Shown in pieces: positions 31,514 through 40,048 of a stretch of DNA of 64,000 nt. The first letter of the stretch is position 1. Each line of letters opens with the position of its first letter. The position numbers were made by a program, and so were the translations under genes. Source of the DNA: Caulobacteraceae bacterium (lineage in GTDB: Bacteria; Pseudomonadota; Alphaproteobacteria; Caulobacterales; Caulobacteraceae); NCBI GenBank assembly GCA_025352085.1, contig JANXUA010000122.1:1-64000 (forward strand), read 5' to 3'. The notes under the pieces were generated by a model. The model was given only the letters and a program-made list of their open reading frames with translations, was not told the DNA's origin and did not search any database.

Positions 31514-32059
31514 TCAAGCGCCTACGTCCCGGGGCTTTTTGACCTTGGTTTTCTTCTTTTTGGCCGGCTTGGCCGCCTTGGCCGGTTTGGCCTCGGTCGG
31601 CGCGTCGGCGGCGCCGGCGAGGATGGCGAGGGTTTTGAGCAGGGCTTCGCGTTTCTTGGGCGCCAGAAGCGCGAGCAGGCGCTCGTCGGCGCGGGCGGCG
31701 GCGGCGGCGCCGACGTCCAGGGCGGCGCGTCCCGACGGCGACAGGCGCACATTGTTGGCGCGCGCGTCGGTGGCGGAACGTTCGCGCTCCAGCAGGCCCT
31801 TGGCGATCATCCGTGCCACCAGATCGGCCAGGGTCGAGCGGTCTATGCCCGTCGCCCGGACCAGATCGTTCTGGGTGGTGCCGTCAACAGCGCCGGCGGC
31901 GGCCAGGACGGTGAATTGCCGCTGGGTGATGGCCGCTGGTCCCGCCGCCTCGGCGTGGAAATCCAGCGCCAATTGCAGGGCGCGGTGCAGCAGATGGGTC
32001 GCCGATGCGTTCAGACCGTCCCGCGCCGTCTTGTTTTTGTTCTTGGACATGACATTCAC
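31514..32059 (-). CDS. MarR-family transcriptional regulator with lysine-rich C-terminal tail
   Basis: AITQRQFTVLAAAGAVDGTTQNDLVRATGIDRSTLADLVARMIAKGLLERERSATDARANNVRLSPSG; tail AKPAKAAKPAKKKKTKVKKPRD. Confidence 0.88.
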   Translation of the reverse strand: MNVMSKNKNKTARDGLNASATHLLHRALQLALDFHAEAAGPAAITQRQFTVLAAAGAVDGTTQNDLVRATGIDRSTLADLVARMIAKGLLERERSATDARANNVRLSPSGRAALDVGAAAAARADERLLALLAPKKREALLKTLAILAGAADAPTEAKPAKAAKPAKKKKTKVKKPRDVGA

Positions 32060-32164
32060 CTATCGCCTACGATCCGTCCCGATCGTCCATAGGCGCGATT
32101 AACGACGATTTCACGACAGACCATCCGTGAACGGTTGCAGTCAAGGGTGGTTCCGACGTTGTGG

Positions 32165-32752
32165 TCAGGCACTCGGTTCGGTGTGATCCTCGGCGCCATG
32201 CGGACGGTTGTGCTTGAGCAGGTACGGTGTCTGCGCCAAGGCGAACACCAGGGCGGCGGCCATGACCGCGCCGCGGAAAATTCCCCAGTCGTGCGCCGTC
32301 TGCGTTCGGCGAACGATCTCATTGCCGATCGCGCAGGCCCACCAGAACAGGCCGTAGCGGATCGTCAGCACCCGCCAGGCGTGGTCGGGCAGATCAAACG
32401 CGCCGCCCAGAAGCGCCTTCAGCGGATTCTTCTTCAGGGCGAGACCGATGAACAGGGCCGCGCCCAGCAGGCCGTCGACGATGGTCATCTTCATCTGCAG
32501 GATGTCGTTGCGATGGAAGAACAGACTTGCGCCGCCGAACAGGATGGCGAGGCTCCCGCCGACCGCCGGAATCGGCGCGATGCGTCGCTCCACGATCAGA
32601 CCGGCGGCCAGGGCCAGCGCCGATCCGGCGACCAGGAACCAGGTCGCGAACGGAAAATCGCGGGTAATCAAAAGCACGGCCAGCCAGACAAGGCCCGGCC
32701 CGCCGTCGATGACGTGGCGCACCCATGGCGGCGCAGGCGCCCGATCAGCCAT
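32165..32752 (-). CDS. yciB: Inner-membrane septation protein YciB/IspZ
   Basis: GPGLVWLAVLLITRDFPFATWF; LALKKNPLKALLGGAFDLPDHAWRVLTIRYGLFWWACAIGNEIVRRT. Confidence 0.85.
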   Translation of the reverse strand: MADRAPAPPWVRHVIDGGPGLVWLAVLLITRDFPFATWFLVAGSALALAAGLIVERRIAPIPAVGGSLAILFGGASLFFHRNDILQMKMTIVDGLLGAALFIGLALKKNPLKALLGGAFDLPDHAWRVLTIRYGLFWWACAIGNEIVRRTQTAHDWGIFRGAVMAAALVFALAQTPYLLKHNRPHGAEDHTEPSA

Positions 32753-33689
32753 AGGCCGGCTCCTCCAGGCCCACCAGCGAGCGGGAAAAGGCGCGGGCGT
32801 CGAAGGGCTGAAGGTCATCGATCCCTTCGCCCACCCCGATCAGCTTGATCGGCGAATCCGACGCCTGAGCCACCGGCACCAGCACCCCGCCGCGCGCCGT
32901 ACCGTCCAATTTGGTCATGACGATGCCGGTGACGCCTATGGCGTTGCCAAACACGTTTTCCTGGGCGAGGGCGTTGCGCCCCACCGTCGCGTCCAGAACC
33001 AGCAGCACCTCATGCGGCGCATCCGGATCGATCTTGTGCAGAACGCGGATCATCTTGGTCAGTTCGTCCATCAGGCCCTGTTTGTTCTGCAACCGCCCGG
33101 CGGTGTCGATGAGGAGAACGTCGTAGCGTTCGGCCCGCGCCTTCTCCAGCGCGTCGAAGGCGAGGCCCGCGGCGTCGGCGCCCGTCGGTCTAGAAATGAA
33201 GTCCGCGCCAGATCGTTCCGCCCATACGCCCAATTGCTCCACCGCCGCGGCGCGAAAGGTGTCGCCCGCCGCGATCAGCACCTTGGCGCCGCGCTCGGTC
33301 AGGTCGGCGGCGATCTTGCCCAGGGTGGTGGTCTTACCCGAGCCGTTGACGCCGATGAACAACACGACGTTGGGACGCGGACCGCCAAGCGGATCAAACC
33401 GGCCTTCGCGCGGAATCAGCTCTTCGGCGATAGCCTGCGCCAGGGCTTCCTTGACCTGGATTTCGGTCGACGATTTGCCGAAGCGCTGGACGCCGAAGGC
33501 CTGGGCGATCCGCGCCGCCGCCTGCGGTCCGAGATCCGCCTCGATCAGCATTTCTTCCAGGGCGCCGAGCTGGGTCTGGTCGAGCGGGCGGGCGACCAGG
33601 ACCTGGGCGACCTGGTCGGTCATCTGTTTGGAGGTGCGCGACAGGCCTTCGCTGAGGCGCGACAACCAGCCGCGTTTGGGTTCGGTCAT
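32745..33689 (-). CDS. ftsY: Signal recognition particle receptor FtsY
   Basis: VVLFIGVNGSGKTTTLGKIAADL; AAGDTFRAAAVEQL; DVLLIDTAGRLQNK; TKLDGTARGG. Confidence 0.97.
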   Translation of the reverse strand: MTEPKRGWLSRLSEGLSRTSKQMTDQVAQVLVARPLDQTQLGALEEMLIEADLGPQAAARIAQAFGVQRFGKSSTEIQVKEALAQAIAEELIPREGRFDPLGGPRPNVVLFIGVNGSGKTTTLGKIAADLTERGAKVLIAAGDTFRAAAVEQLGVWAERSGADFISRPTGADAAGLAFDALEKARAERYDVLLIDTAGRLQNKQGLMDELTKMIRVLHKIDPDAPHEVLLVLDATVGRNALAQENVFGNAIGVTGIVMTKLDGTARGGVLVPVAQASDSPIKLIGVGEGIDDLQPFDARAFSRSLVGLEEPAYG

Positions 33690-34975
33690 GCAACAAGGCT
33701 CCAGGCGCCAAGCCGCGCGCGGCGGCCGTCATGCCCTGTCGCGGCGCCGGTGATCAAGGTCCCGGGCGCGACGTCGTCGTCGAAGGCGATCTCGGTGAAG
33801 TCTTCGGCGCGGGCCTGACCGGGGCGCTCAGCCAGGGCGACAATCCGCTGACCGATCTGGCGATCAAGATGGCGGCAGAGCGCGGCGTCGCCGGCGGCGC
33901 GCAGGCGTGCGGCGCGGTCCTTGACCAACCCGCGCGCGATCTGCGGCATGCGCGCGGCGGGCGTTCCTGGCCGGGGGCTGTAGGGAAAAACGTGCAGGAA
34001 GGCGAGATCGGCCTCGTCGATCAGGGCTAGGGTGTTCTCAAAGGCCTCGTCGCTCTCGGTGGGAAATCCGGCGATCAGATCGGCGCCGAAAGCGGTCTCG
34101 GGGCGGACGCGCCGCACCGCCTCGATCAAGTCCAGCGATTGCTCACGCGAATGGCGCCGCTTCATGCGCTTGAGGATCAGATCATCGCCGGCCTGCAGCG
34201 AGAGATGCAGGTAGGGCATCAGGCGCGGCTCGTCGGCCAAACACGCCATCAGGTCGGCGTCGATCTCGGCGGCGTCGATAGAGGAGAGGCGCAGGCGCGG
34301 CAGGCGCGGCACGCCCTTCAAAATCCGCCGCACCAGCAGCCCCAGCGGCGGCGCGCCCGGCAGGTCGGCGCCCCAGCTGGTCAGGTCGACGCCGGTCAAC
34401 ACCACTTCATTGTAGCCGGCGTCGCTCAGGCGGCGCACCTGATCGACCACGCCGCCGGCTGGAACCGAACGCGAATTGCCGCGCCCAAAGGGGATGATAC
34501 AAAACGTGCAGCGGTGATCGCAGCCGGTCTGGATCTCGACATAGGCCCGCGCCCGCTCGGCGAAGCCGGCCACCAGATGCGGCGCCGTCTCGCGCACCGC
34601 CATGATGTCGCTGACCCGCACCCTCAGGGCCTGTTCGGTGAGGGCGCCGGGCGCGGACTTTTCGGCGTTGCCGAGCACCAGATCGACCTCTTCCATGGCC
34701 GCGAAGGCGCCCGGATCGATCTGCGCCGCGCAGCCGGTGACGATCAGCCGCGCGCCCGGCCGTTCGCGCCTGGCCTTGCGGATCGCCTGGCGCGCCTGGC
34801 GCACCGCCTCGCCGGTCACCGCGCAGGTGTTGAACACCACCGCGTCGCTTAACCCGTCGGCCGCCGCCCGCTCGCGGATCGCCTGTGACTCCAGCGCGTT
34901 CAACCGACACCCGAAGGTGACGACGTCGACGCCGGTCGTCTGCCCAGTTGGCTTAATGTGTGATCCGTCGGGCAT
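33686..34975 (-). CDS. mtaB: tRNA N6-threonylcarbamoyladenosine methylthiotransferase MtaB
   Basis: VVTFGCRLNALESQAIRE; EIQTGCDHRCTFCIIPFGRGNSRS radical-SAM CxxxCxxC. Confidence 0.95.
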   Translation of the reverse strand: MPDGSHIKPTGQTTGVDVVTFGCRLNALESQAIRERAAADGLSDAVVFNTCAVTGEAVRQARQAIRKARRERPGARLIVTGCAAQIDPGAFAAMEEVDLVLGNAEKSAPGALTEQALRVRVSDIMAVRETAPHLVAGFAERARAYVEIQTGCDHRCTFCIIPFGRGNSRSVPAGGVVDQVRRLSDAGYNEVVLTGVDLTSWGADLPGAPPLGLLVRRILKGVPRLPRLRLSSIDAAEIDADLMACLADEPRLMPYLHLSLQAGDDLILKRMKRRHSREQSLDLIEAVRRVRPETAFGADLIAGFPTESDEAFENTLALIDEADLAFLHVFPYSPRPGTPAARMPQIARGLVKDRAARLRAAGDAALCRHLDRQIGQRIVALAERPGQARAEDFTEIAFDDDVAPGTLITGAATGHDGRRARLGAWSLVA

Positions 34976-35070
34976 GGGTCCAGGGAGTTTTATCGCGCGC
35001 GACTTGGCCGCCGCGGGCGTCCTATCAGAAACCCGCGCCGACCGCGACCTTAAGGGTCGGAGCGCCGGGG

Positions 35071-35937
35071 TTATCCCTTCCCGGCCACAAAGGCCCCGAA
35101 GGCGTCCCGGTAGTCGCGATGCCAGCGCGACAGGGGTGGGCGGTTGTCGATGATGTCGTGGGCGGCCCAGGCCATGCGCGCGTCATCGAGCGCGCGCGGC
35201 GTGTCGTTGTCGGGGCAGAGGATGTAGAAATCGCCGGCGCTCACGCGCTCCAGCATGAAATCCACCACCTGCGGCGCCGTCCAGGCGCCCGGCGGCTTTT
35301 CGGCGATGCGACGGCGGATCATGCCGGTGTAGGTGAAACCCGGGATCAGCAGATGGGCGCTGACCCGGCAGCCCGGCGTCTCGCGCAGGGTGTGCTGCAG
35401 GCCCTCGGTCAGGACCTTGATGGCCGCCTTGCTGACGTTATAGGCGGTGTCGCCCGGCGGGGTCGTGATGCCCTGTTTGGAGCCGGTGTTGATGATCACC
35501 GCTGGGCGGTCCTGATCGATCATCGCCTGCGTGAAGACCTGCACGCCGTTGATCACGCCGCCGAGGTTGACGGCGAGGAGTTTGGCCCAGCGGTCGGGCT
35601 GCTCGAAGGCGTGACCGCCGCCGCCAATGCCGGCGTTGTTCATCAGAACGGCGACATCGCCGAACCGCGCGAACGCCCGTTCGCGCAGACGGATCAGCTG
35701 AGCGGGGTCGGCGACATCGGTCTGGATGGCCTCGACGCCGGCGCCGTCGCGGGCCTTTTCGCGCACCGCGCCCGCCGCCCGCCACAACTGGTCGCCGCCA
35801 AGGTCCGCCATGACCACATTGAGGCCCAGGCTCGCGAAGGTCTGGGCCGCAGTCAACCCGATGCCATCGGCGGCGCCGGTGATCACCGCGGTGCGGCCAG
35901 CGTCGAAGACTTCGTGAAAACGCGATTCGCCGGCCAT
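35071..35937 (-). CDS. SDR-family oxidoreductase
   Basis: AVITGAADGIGLTAAQTFASLG; LMNNAGIGG; YNVSKAAIKVL. Confidence 0.93.
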   Translation of the reverse strand: MAGESRFHEVFDAGRTAVITGAADGIGLTAAQTFASLGLNVVMADLGGDQLWRAAGAVREKARDGAGVEAIQTDVADPAQLIRLRERAFARFGDVAVLMNNAGIGGGGHAFEQPDRWAKLLAVNLGGVINGVQVFTQAMIDQDRPAVIINTGSKQGITTPPGDTAYNVSKAAIKVLTEGLQHTLRETPGCRVSAHLLIPGFTYTGMIRRRIAEKPPGAWTAPQVVDFMLERVSAGDFYILCPDNDTPRALDDARMAWAAHDIIDNRPPLSRWHRDYRDAFGAFVAGKG

Positions 35938-35940
35938 GGC

Positions 35941-36666
35941 CTAGGCGCGCAGCCGCTCCGCGTGGCCGTGGGCGATCGGGTCGTCGACGTCGAGCCAGAA
36001 GCGCTCGCCGATGTCGTGGGTGCGGGCGAGACCCAGCGGCGCCAGGCGCAACATGCCGGCCGATATCGAACCGGGACCGCCGGCGGCGTGGTCGTCCGCG
36101 ATCGCGCGCACCAAGCCCCTGGTCGCGCAGAACAGGCCGGTGTCGAAGGCGTTGTAGGCGCCAATCAGCTTGCCGATATCCAGGATCCGGCTGTCATCGT
36201 CGGTCAGCACGCGGGTCACGTCCTCGAGATCGACCAGGGGATTATCCATCCGGCGATCCACCGCCAGCACCACGCCGCCGGGCAGTTTGGGCGCCGCCAG
36301 CAGGTCGCGCAGCAGGCCCGGCTCGAACAGATGATCGGACATCATCAACACGAACTCTTCGCGCAGCACCGGCTCGGCGGCCGTGACCGACAGGCCGTTG
36401 GAGAGGGTCCATTCATCGTTGCGGACGGTCTTGATCGACACGTGCTTGCGCTTGGCCAGCTTGGCCAAAAACGCTTCCAGGCGGTCGCCCTCATAACCGG
36501 TGACGACCACGAATTCGGTGACGCCGGCCTGGCCCGCGCTGTCGATGGCGCTTTCGATCAGCGGGACGCCGGCAACCTTGGCCAGCGGCTTGGAGACCGC
36601 GATCCCCCGCAGCCGCGTTCCCATGCCGGCGGCGACGATCAGGGCCTGGACCGGGGCGCGTTTCAC
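35941..36666 (-). CDS. Sugar/inositol-phosphate nucleotidyltransferase (IPCT-like)
   Basis: Nucleotidyltransferase signature ALIVAAGMGTRLRGIAVSKPLAKVAGVPLIE; RNDEWTLSNGLSVTAA...FVLMMSDHLFEPGLL; overlaps inositol-phosphate synthase by 4 nt. Confidence 0.82.
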   Translation of the reverse strand: MKRAPVQALIVAAGMGTRLRGIAVSKPLAKVAGVPLIESAIDSAGQAGVTEFVVVTGYEGDRLEAFLAKLAKRKHVSIKTVRNDEWTLSNGLSVTAAEPVLREEFVLMMSDHLFEPGLLRDLLAAPKLPGGVVLAVDRRMDNPLVDLEDVTRVLTDDDSRILDIGKLIGAYNAFDTGLFCATRGLVRAIADDHAAGGPGSISAGMLRLAPLGLARTHDIGERFWLDVDDPIAHGHAERLRA

Positions 36667-37766
36667 TGGGCGGCGACGCGGCTCTGCGTCTCGATGAAGA
36701 CTTCGGTCATCCGGCTCGCCTCGTCATCGGTGAATTGCAGGGGCGGATGCTTGCAGAAAAAGGCCGACGGGCCGATCAGCGCGCCGCTGAGGCCACGATC
36801 CAAAGCCAGTTTGCAGCAGCGGATGGCGTCGATCACCACGCCGGCCGAATTGGGCGAATCCTCCACCGACAGGCGCACTTCGATGTTCATCGGCACATTG
36901 CCGAACAGGGCGCCTTCCAGCCTAAGGAAACACAGCTTGTTGTCGTTGAGCCACGGCACATAGTCGCTGGGACCGACGTGGATGTTTTCGTCCGCCAGAC
37001 GGGCGGCCATGACCGATTGCACCGCCTCGGTCTTGGAGATCTTCTTCGACATCAGCCGGCCGCGGTCCATCATGTTCATGAAGTCGGTGTTGCCGCCGGT
37101 ATTGAGCTGATAGGTCCGGTCCATGCGCACGCCGCGCTGGCGCATCAGATTGGTCAGGGCTCGGTGGACGATGGTGGCGCCAAACTGCGCTTTCACGTCA
37201 TCGCCGATGATCGGCAGGCCGCGCGCCTTGAACTTCGCCTCCCACTCGGGGTCGCTGGCGATGAACACCGGCATGCAGTTGACGACGCCGACCCCCGCCT
37301 CGAGCGCACACTCGATATAGAACCGCGTCGCGTCTTCAGAGCCGACCGGCAGGAAGTTCACAAGCACCTCGGTGCGGGTCGCCTTGAGCGCGGCGACGAC
37401 GTCGGTCCTACTGGGCTCGGCGGCCTTTGAACGCACGAAACTGCGATCGGGCGGCATGTGCTCCATGTGGTCGGCCATGCCGTCGAGCACCTTGCCCATG
37501 CTCACCTTCACGCCCGCCGGGGGCACTTCGGCGAACACGGCGGTGCAATTGGGCTTGGCGAAAATGGCCTGGGCTAGGTCGGTCCCGACCTTGCGTTCGT
37601 CAATGTCGTAGGCGAGGACAAATTCCATGTCCGTGGGGGAATAACCCCCAAGGTCCCAGTGCATCAGGCCGGCGCTGTCGTTGGCGACTTTATAGTAGGC
37701 GACGCCCTGCACTATCGAACTCGCGCAATTGCCTACTCCAACAATCGCCGCGCGAATCTTATTCAT
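36663..37766 (-). CDS. ino1: myo-Inositol-1-phosphate synthase
   Basis: MNKIRAAIVGVGNCASSIVQGVAYYK; MHWDLGGYSPTDMEFVLAYDIDERKVGTDL; GVVNCMPVFIASDPEWEAKF; LNTGGNTDFMNM; SKKISKTEAV. Confidence 0.93.
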   Translation of the reverse strand: MNKIRAAIVGVGNCASSIVQGVAYYKVANDSAGLMHWDLGGYSPTDMEFVLAYDIDERKVGTDLAQAIFAKPNCTAVFAEVPPAGVKVSMGKVLDGMADHMEHMPPDRSFVRSKAAEPSRTDVVAALKATRTEVLVNFLPVGSEDATRFYIECALEAGVGVVNCMPVFIASDPEWEAKFKARGLPIIGDDVKAQFGATIVHRALTNLMRQRGVRMDRTYQLNTGGNTDFMNMMDRGRLMSKKISKTEAVQSVMAARLADENIHVGPSDYVPWLNDNKLCFLRLEGALFGNVPMNIEVRLSVEDSPNSAGVVIDAIRCCKLALDRGLSGALIGPSAFFCKHPPLQFTDDEASRMTEVFIETQSRVAAQ

Positions 37767-37929
37767 CAGTTTTTCCTTCGGGGAGAATTCTTGGTGTGTG
37801 GCGCCGCGCGCGCCCCGACGCGCGCGACGTATCGATTGATAAGTCCAAAAGGACGGTGAATAGGCTAACCCCGGACGTCCGCCGTCACAAGACTGCCATA
37901 CAAGATACCCTTAGGAGCCAAAGCTCGTC

Positions 37930-38817
37930 GTGAAATCAAGTCCCCCTCTCATAATTGCTCCGCTTTCGGCGGCGCCGGGACGGCCTTTGGAGGTCGAGGA
38001 AGCGACCAACCGCTATCTGGTGCATCCGGTTTCGCGCGCAGTCGTTGATCGCCTGGTCAATACACGCGTGACTCCCAACCAGGTTTCCGTGGCCAGCGTG
38101 TTCGCCGCCGGCGCGGGGGCGCTTTGCTATTTGGTGATTCCCGGGCCGCTGGGGGCGCTCACCGGCGTCGCCTTTCAGTTTCTGTGGCACGTCCTCGACG
38201 GCGCGGACGGCGATCTGGCCCGCCGGACGGGGCGGGCCTCGCCGATCGGCGAACTGGTCGACGGGGTGTGCGACCACGTCAGCCAAGCCCTCGTCTATCT
38301 CGCCTTTGTCGCCCTTCTGCTGCCCACCCTGCACGGATGGGCCTGGCTCGTCGCCTCGGTGGCCGGGGCGTCGCACTTCATCCAGGCCAACGCTTATGAG
38401 ACAGGGCGCAAGACCTATCGCCGGTGGGTCTACGGCGCCGCCTGGATGCGCCAGACGGCGGGCGCGGCAACCGGCGTCCAGGGTGCGCTGGCGGGCCTCT
38501 ACATCGGCCTGTCGCGCCTGGTCAGTCCCGGGGAAACCGGGGTCGAGGCGGCGATGGAGACGTCCCTGGCGGCGGACGGCCCAGCCGCCGATCGGGCGCG
38601 CCTCATTTACGGCGAGCGCCTCGCGCCCCTGGTCAAGCGCAGCGCCGTTCTGAGCGGGAACAGCCGGACCATCGCCGCCTTCCTGAGCATGCTGGTCGGC
38701 AGTCCGTTGTGGTTTTTCCTGTTCGAGATCGTCGTGCTCAACCTCGCCGCAGTGATCATCGTCGTGGCGCGGGGCCGATGCAACCGCGCCGTGGCGGCGG
38801 CGCTGAAAGGGGATTAG
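37930..38817 (+). CDS. CDP-alcohol phosphatidyltransferase family protein
   Basis: Complete CDP-OH motif DGADGDLARRTGRASPIGELVDGVCD, with VTPNQVSVASV and several TM segments. Confidence 0.9.
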   Translation: MKSSPPLIIAPLSAAPGRPLEVEEATNRYLVHPVSRAVVDRLVNTRVTPNQVSVASVFAAGAGALCYLVIPGPLGALTGVAFQFLWHVLDGADGDLARRTGRASPIGELVDGVCDHVSQALVYLAFVALLLPTLHGWAWLVASVAGASHFIQANAYETGRKTYRRWVYGAAWMRQTAGAATGVQGALAGLYIGLSRLVSPGETGVEAAMETSLAADGPAADRARLIYGERLAPLVKRSAVLSGNSRTIAAFLSMLVGSPLWFFLFEIVVLNLAAVIIVVARGRCNRAVAAALKGD

Positions 38818-39098
38818 GTTCTGTATTTATAATCTCCGCCAAGATCCGCATTTGGGCGATAGGCCAGTGACCGCGATCGACCCAAAGCGGCCCCAAGCAC
38901 GAGCCGGGCGGCCTCTTGCGGACAGCAGAACTGCGCCCTAAAAAAGCCTGAGTAGTGTATGCGCGCGCCGGTGGGACGCGCTTGCTGGGAAAATCACGAC
39001 CCCTAGATGGACATCACGGGTATGTCTGGCAAACTGCCGCTCCAGACGGTCGGATGGGCTGGCCATTTGGGGAATTACGATCATAAGGGACAAACGAG

Positions 39099-39596
39099 AT
39101 GATCGCTATATCTTGCGCAAACTACCCGTCTGCTTACGCTTATGCCGCACCAACAGATAATGGGAAAACAAGGGCGGACGGAAAGGAGTTGTACAAGCTA
39201 GCGACGAAGTCACGACCAACAAAGAAGCTCGTCATCATTGGAGGGCTTCACGGTATGAATACAACCGGAGTCCCATGCGGGATGCAAGAGTTAGAAAAGC
39301 ACGATCTCATAGCCCCTAATGGACTTGAATGGGCGAATCTTAACATCGTTAATGTTGGAGGGCAGAAGATATCATCTTTTGCCACCAAATATACTGCGAT
39401 TAAAGGTATGCACGGTGAAGGAATTAATTTCATTTATAAGAACATAGCAAAATATTCCACTGACGGTTCAGCTTTGACGGATGAAAAACAGGCGGAAATA
39501 TTTAAAATAATTAAGGATTACTGTAACAGCAATACATACATCGTCCTGTTAGCATGGTGCTTCTCCGGCGCTTGGGCGACAACAATCGGGCTCTGA
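39099..39596 (+). CDS. Orphan low-GC ORF, unknown function (possible horizontally acquired fragment)
   Basis: 165-codon ORF in clearly A/T-rich DNA; GGLHG and VLLAWCFSG segments; upstream AAGGGA possible SD; no recognised family. Confidence 0.5.
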   Translation: MIAISCANYPSAYAYAAPTDNGKTRADGKELYKLATKSRPTKKLVIIGGLHGMNTTGVPCGMQELEKHDLIAPNGLEWANLNIVNVGGQKISSFATKYTAIKGMHGEGINFIYKNIAKYSTDGSALTDEKQAEIFKIIKDYCNSNTYIVLLAWCFSGAWATTIGL

Positions 39597-40048
39597 CCTG
39601 AGACGTTCGATTTGACAAGCATTGGATCGGTCGCAGGGGATGGTCGGGTGGCTATAGCTGGTGGTCTAAATCTGACACTTGGGGCCCGCCTTGCACTGTC
39701 GTACGGCCTGTGAAATCTCGCCGTGCGCCGTCGATGCAGCGAGAGCCGCCAGGAAGCCAAGGCTCGCCATGTTCCGCATCGAAAACTCCCTGAGGTCAAA
39801 GCAAGGCGTACCGGCTTTGAGCAATAAAGTCATTTTCGATCTTCCCGGTTAAGTCAGAAGCCAACGGCGAGATATTGGGGCCCACCCAATGTCCGGAGTC
39901 GGCGCAAAGCGGCCCAACGACTCGGGGTCGCCCAATGCTCGCTCGCCACCCTTCTCGGACGGTCCCAGAGTCCGCTTATCGGGTGATTGCCACACCCTTG
40001 CTCCGCATGCGGGGTCTAACCGGGCCCCGGCGTTTGTGAGTACGCGAC

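Noticed and set aside
35071-35937. SDR as the missing ceramide reductase CerR
   Set aside because: It is a classical SDR (TGAADGIG, YNVSK), whereas CerR is described as an extended epimerase-like SDR; it also belongs to the inositol transcription unit. No sequence support for the assignment.
34960-36963. 667-aa plus-strand ORF antisense to the SDR, nucleotidyltransferase and ino1
   Set aside because: Spurious antisense frame; all three minus-strand products have clear family motifs.
38865-39910. GACCCAAAGCGGCCC (38878) and GCAAAGCGGCCCAACG (about 39905) as direct repeats bounding the low-GC island
   Set aside because: Only a short imperfect match; no target-site duplication or transposase could be identified.
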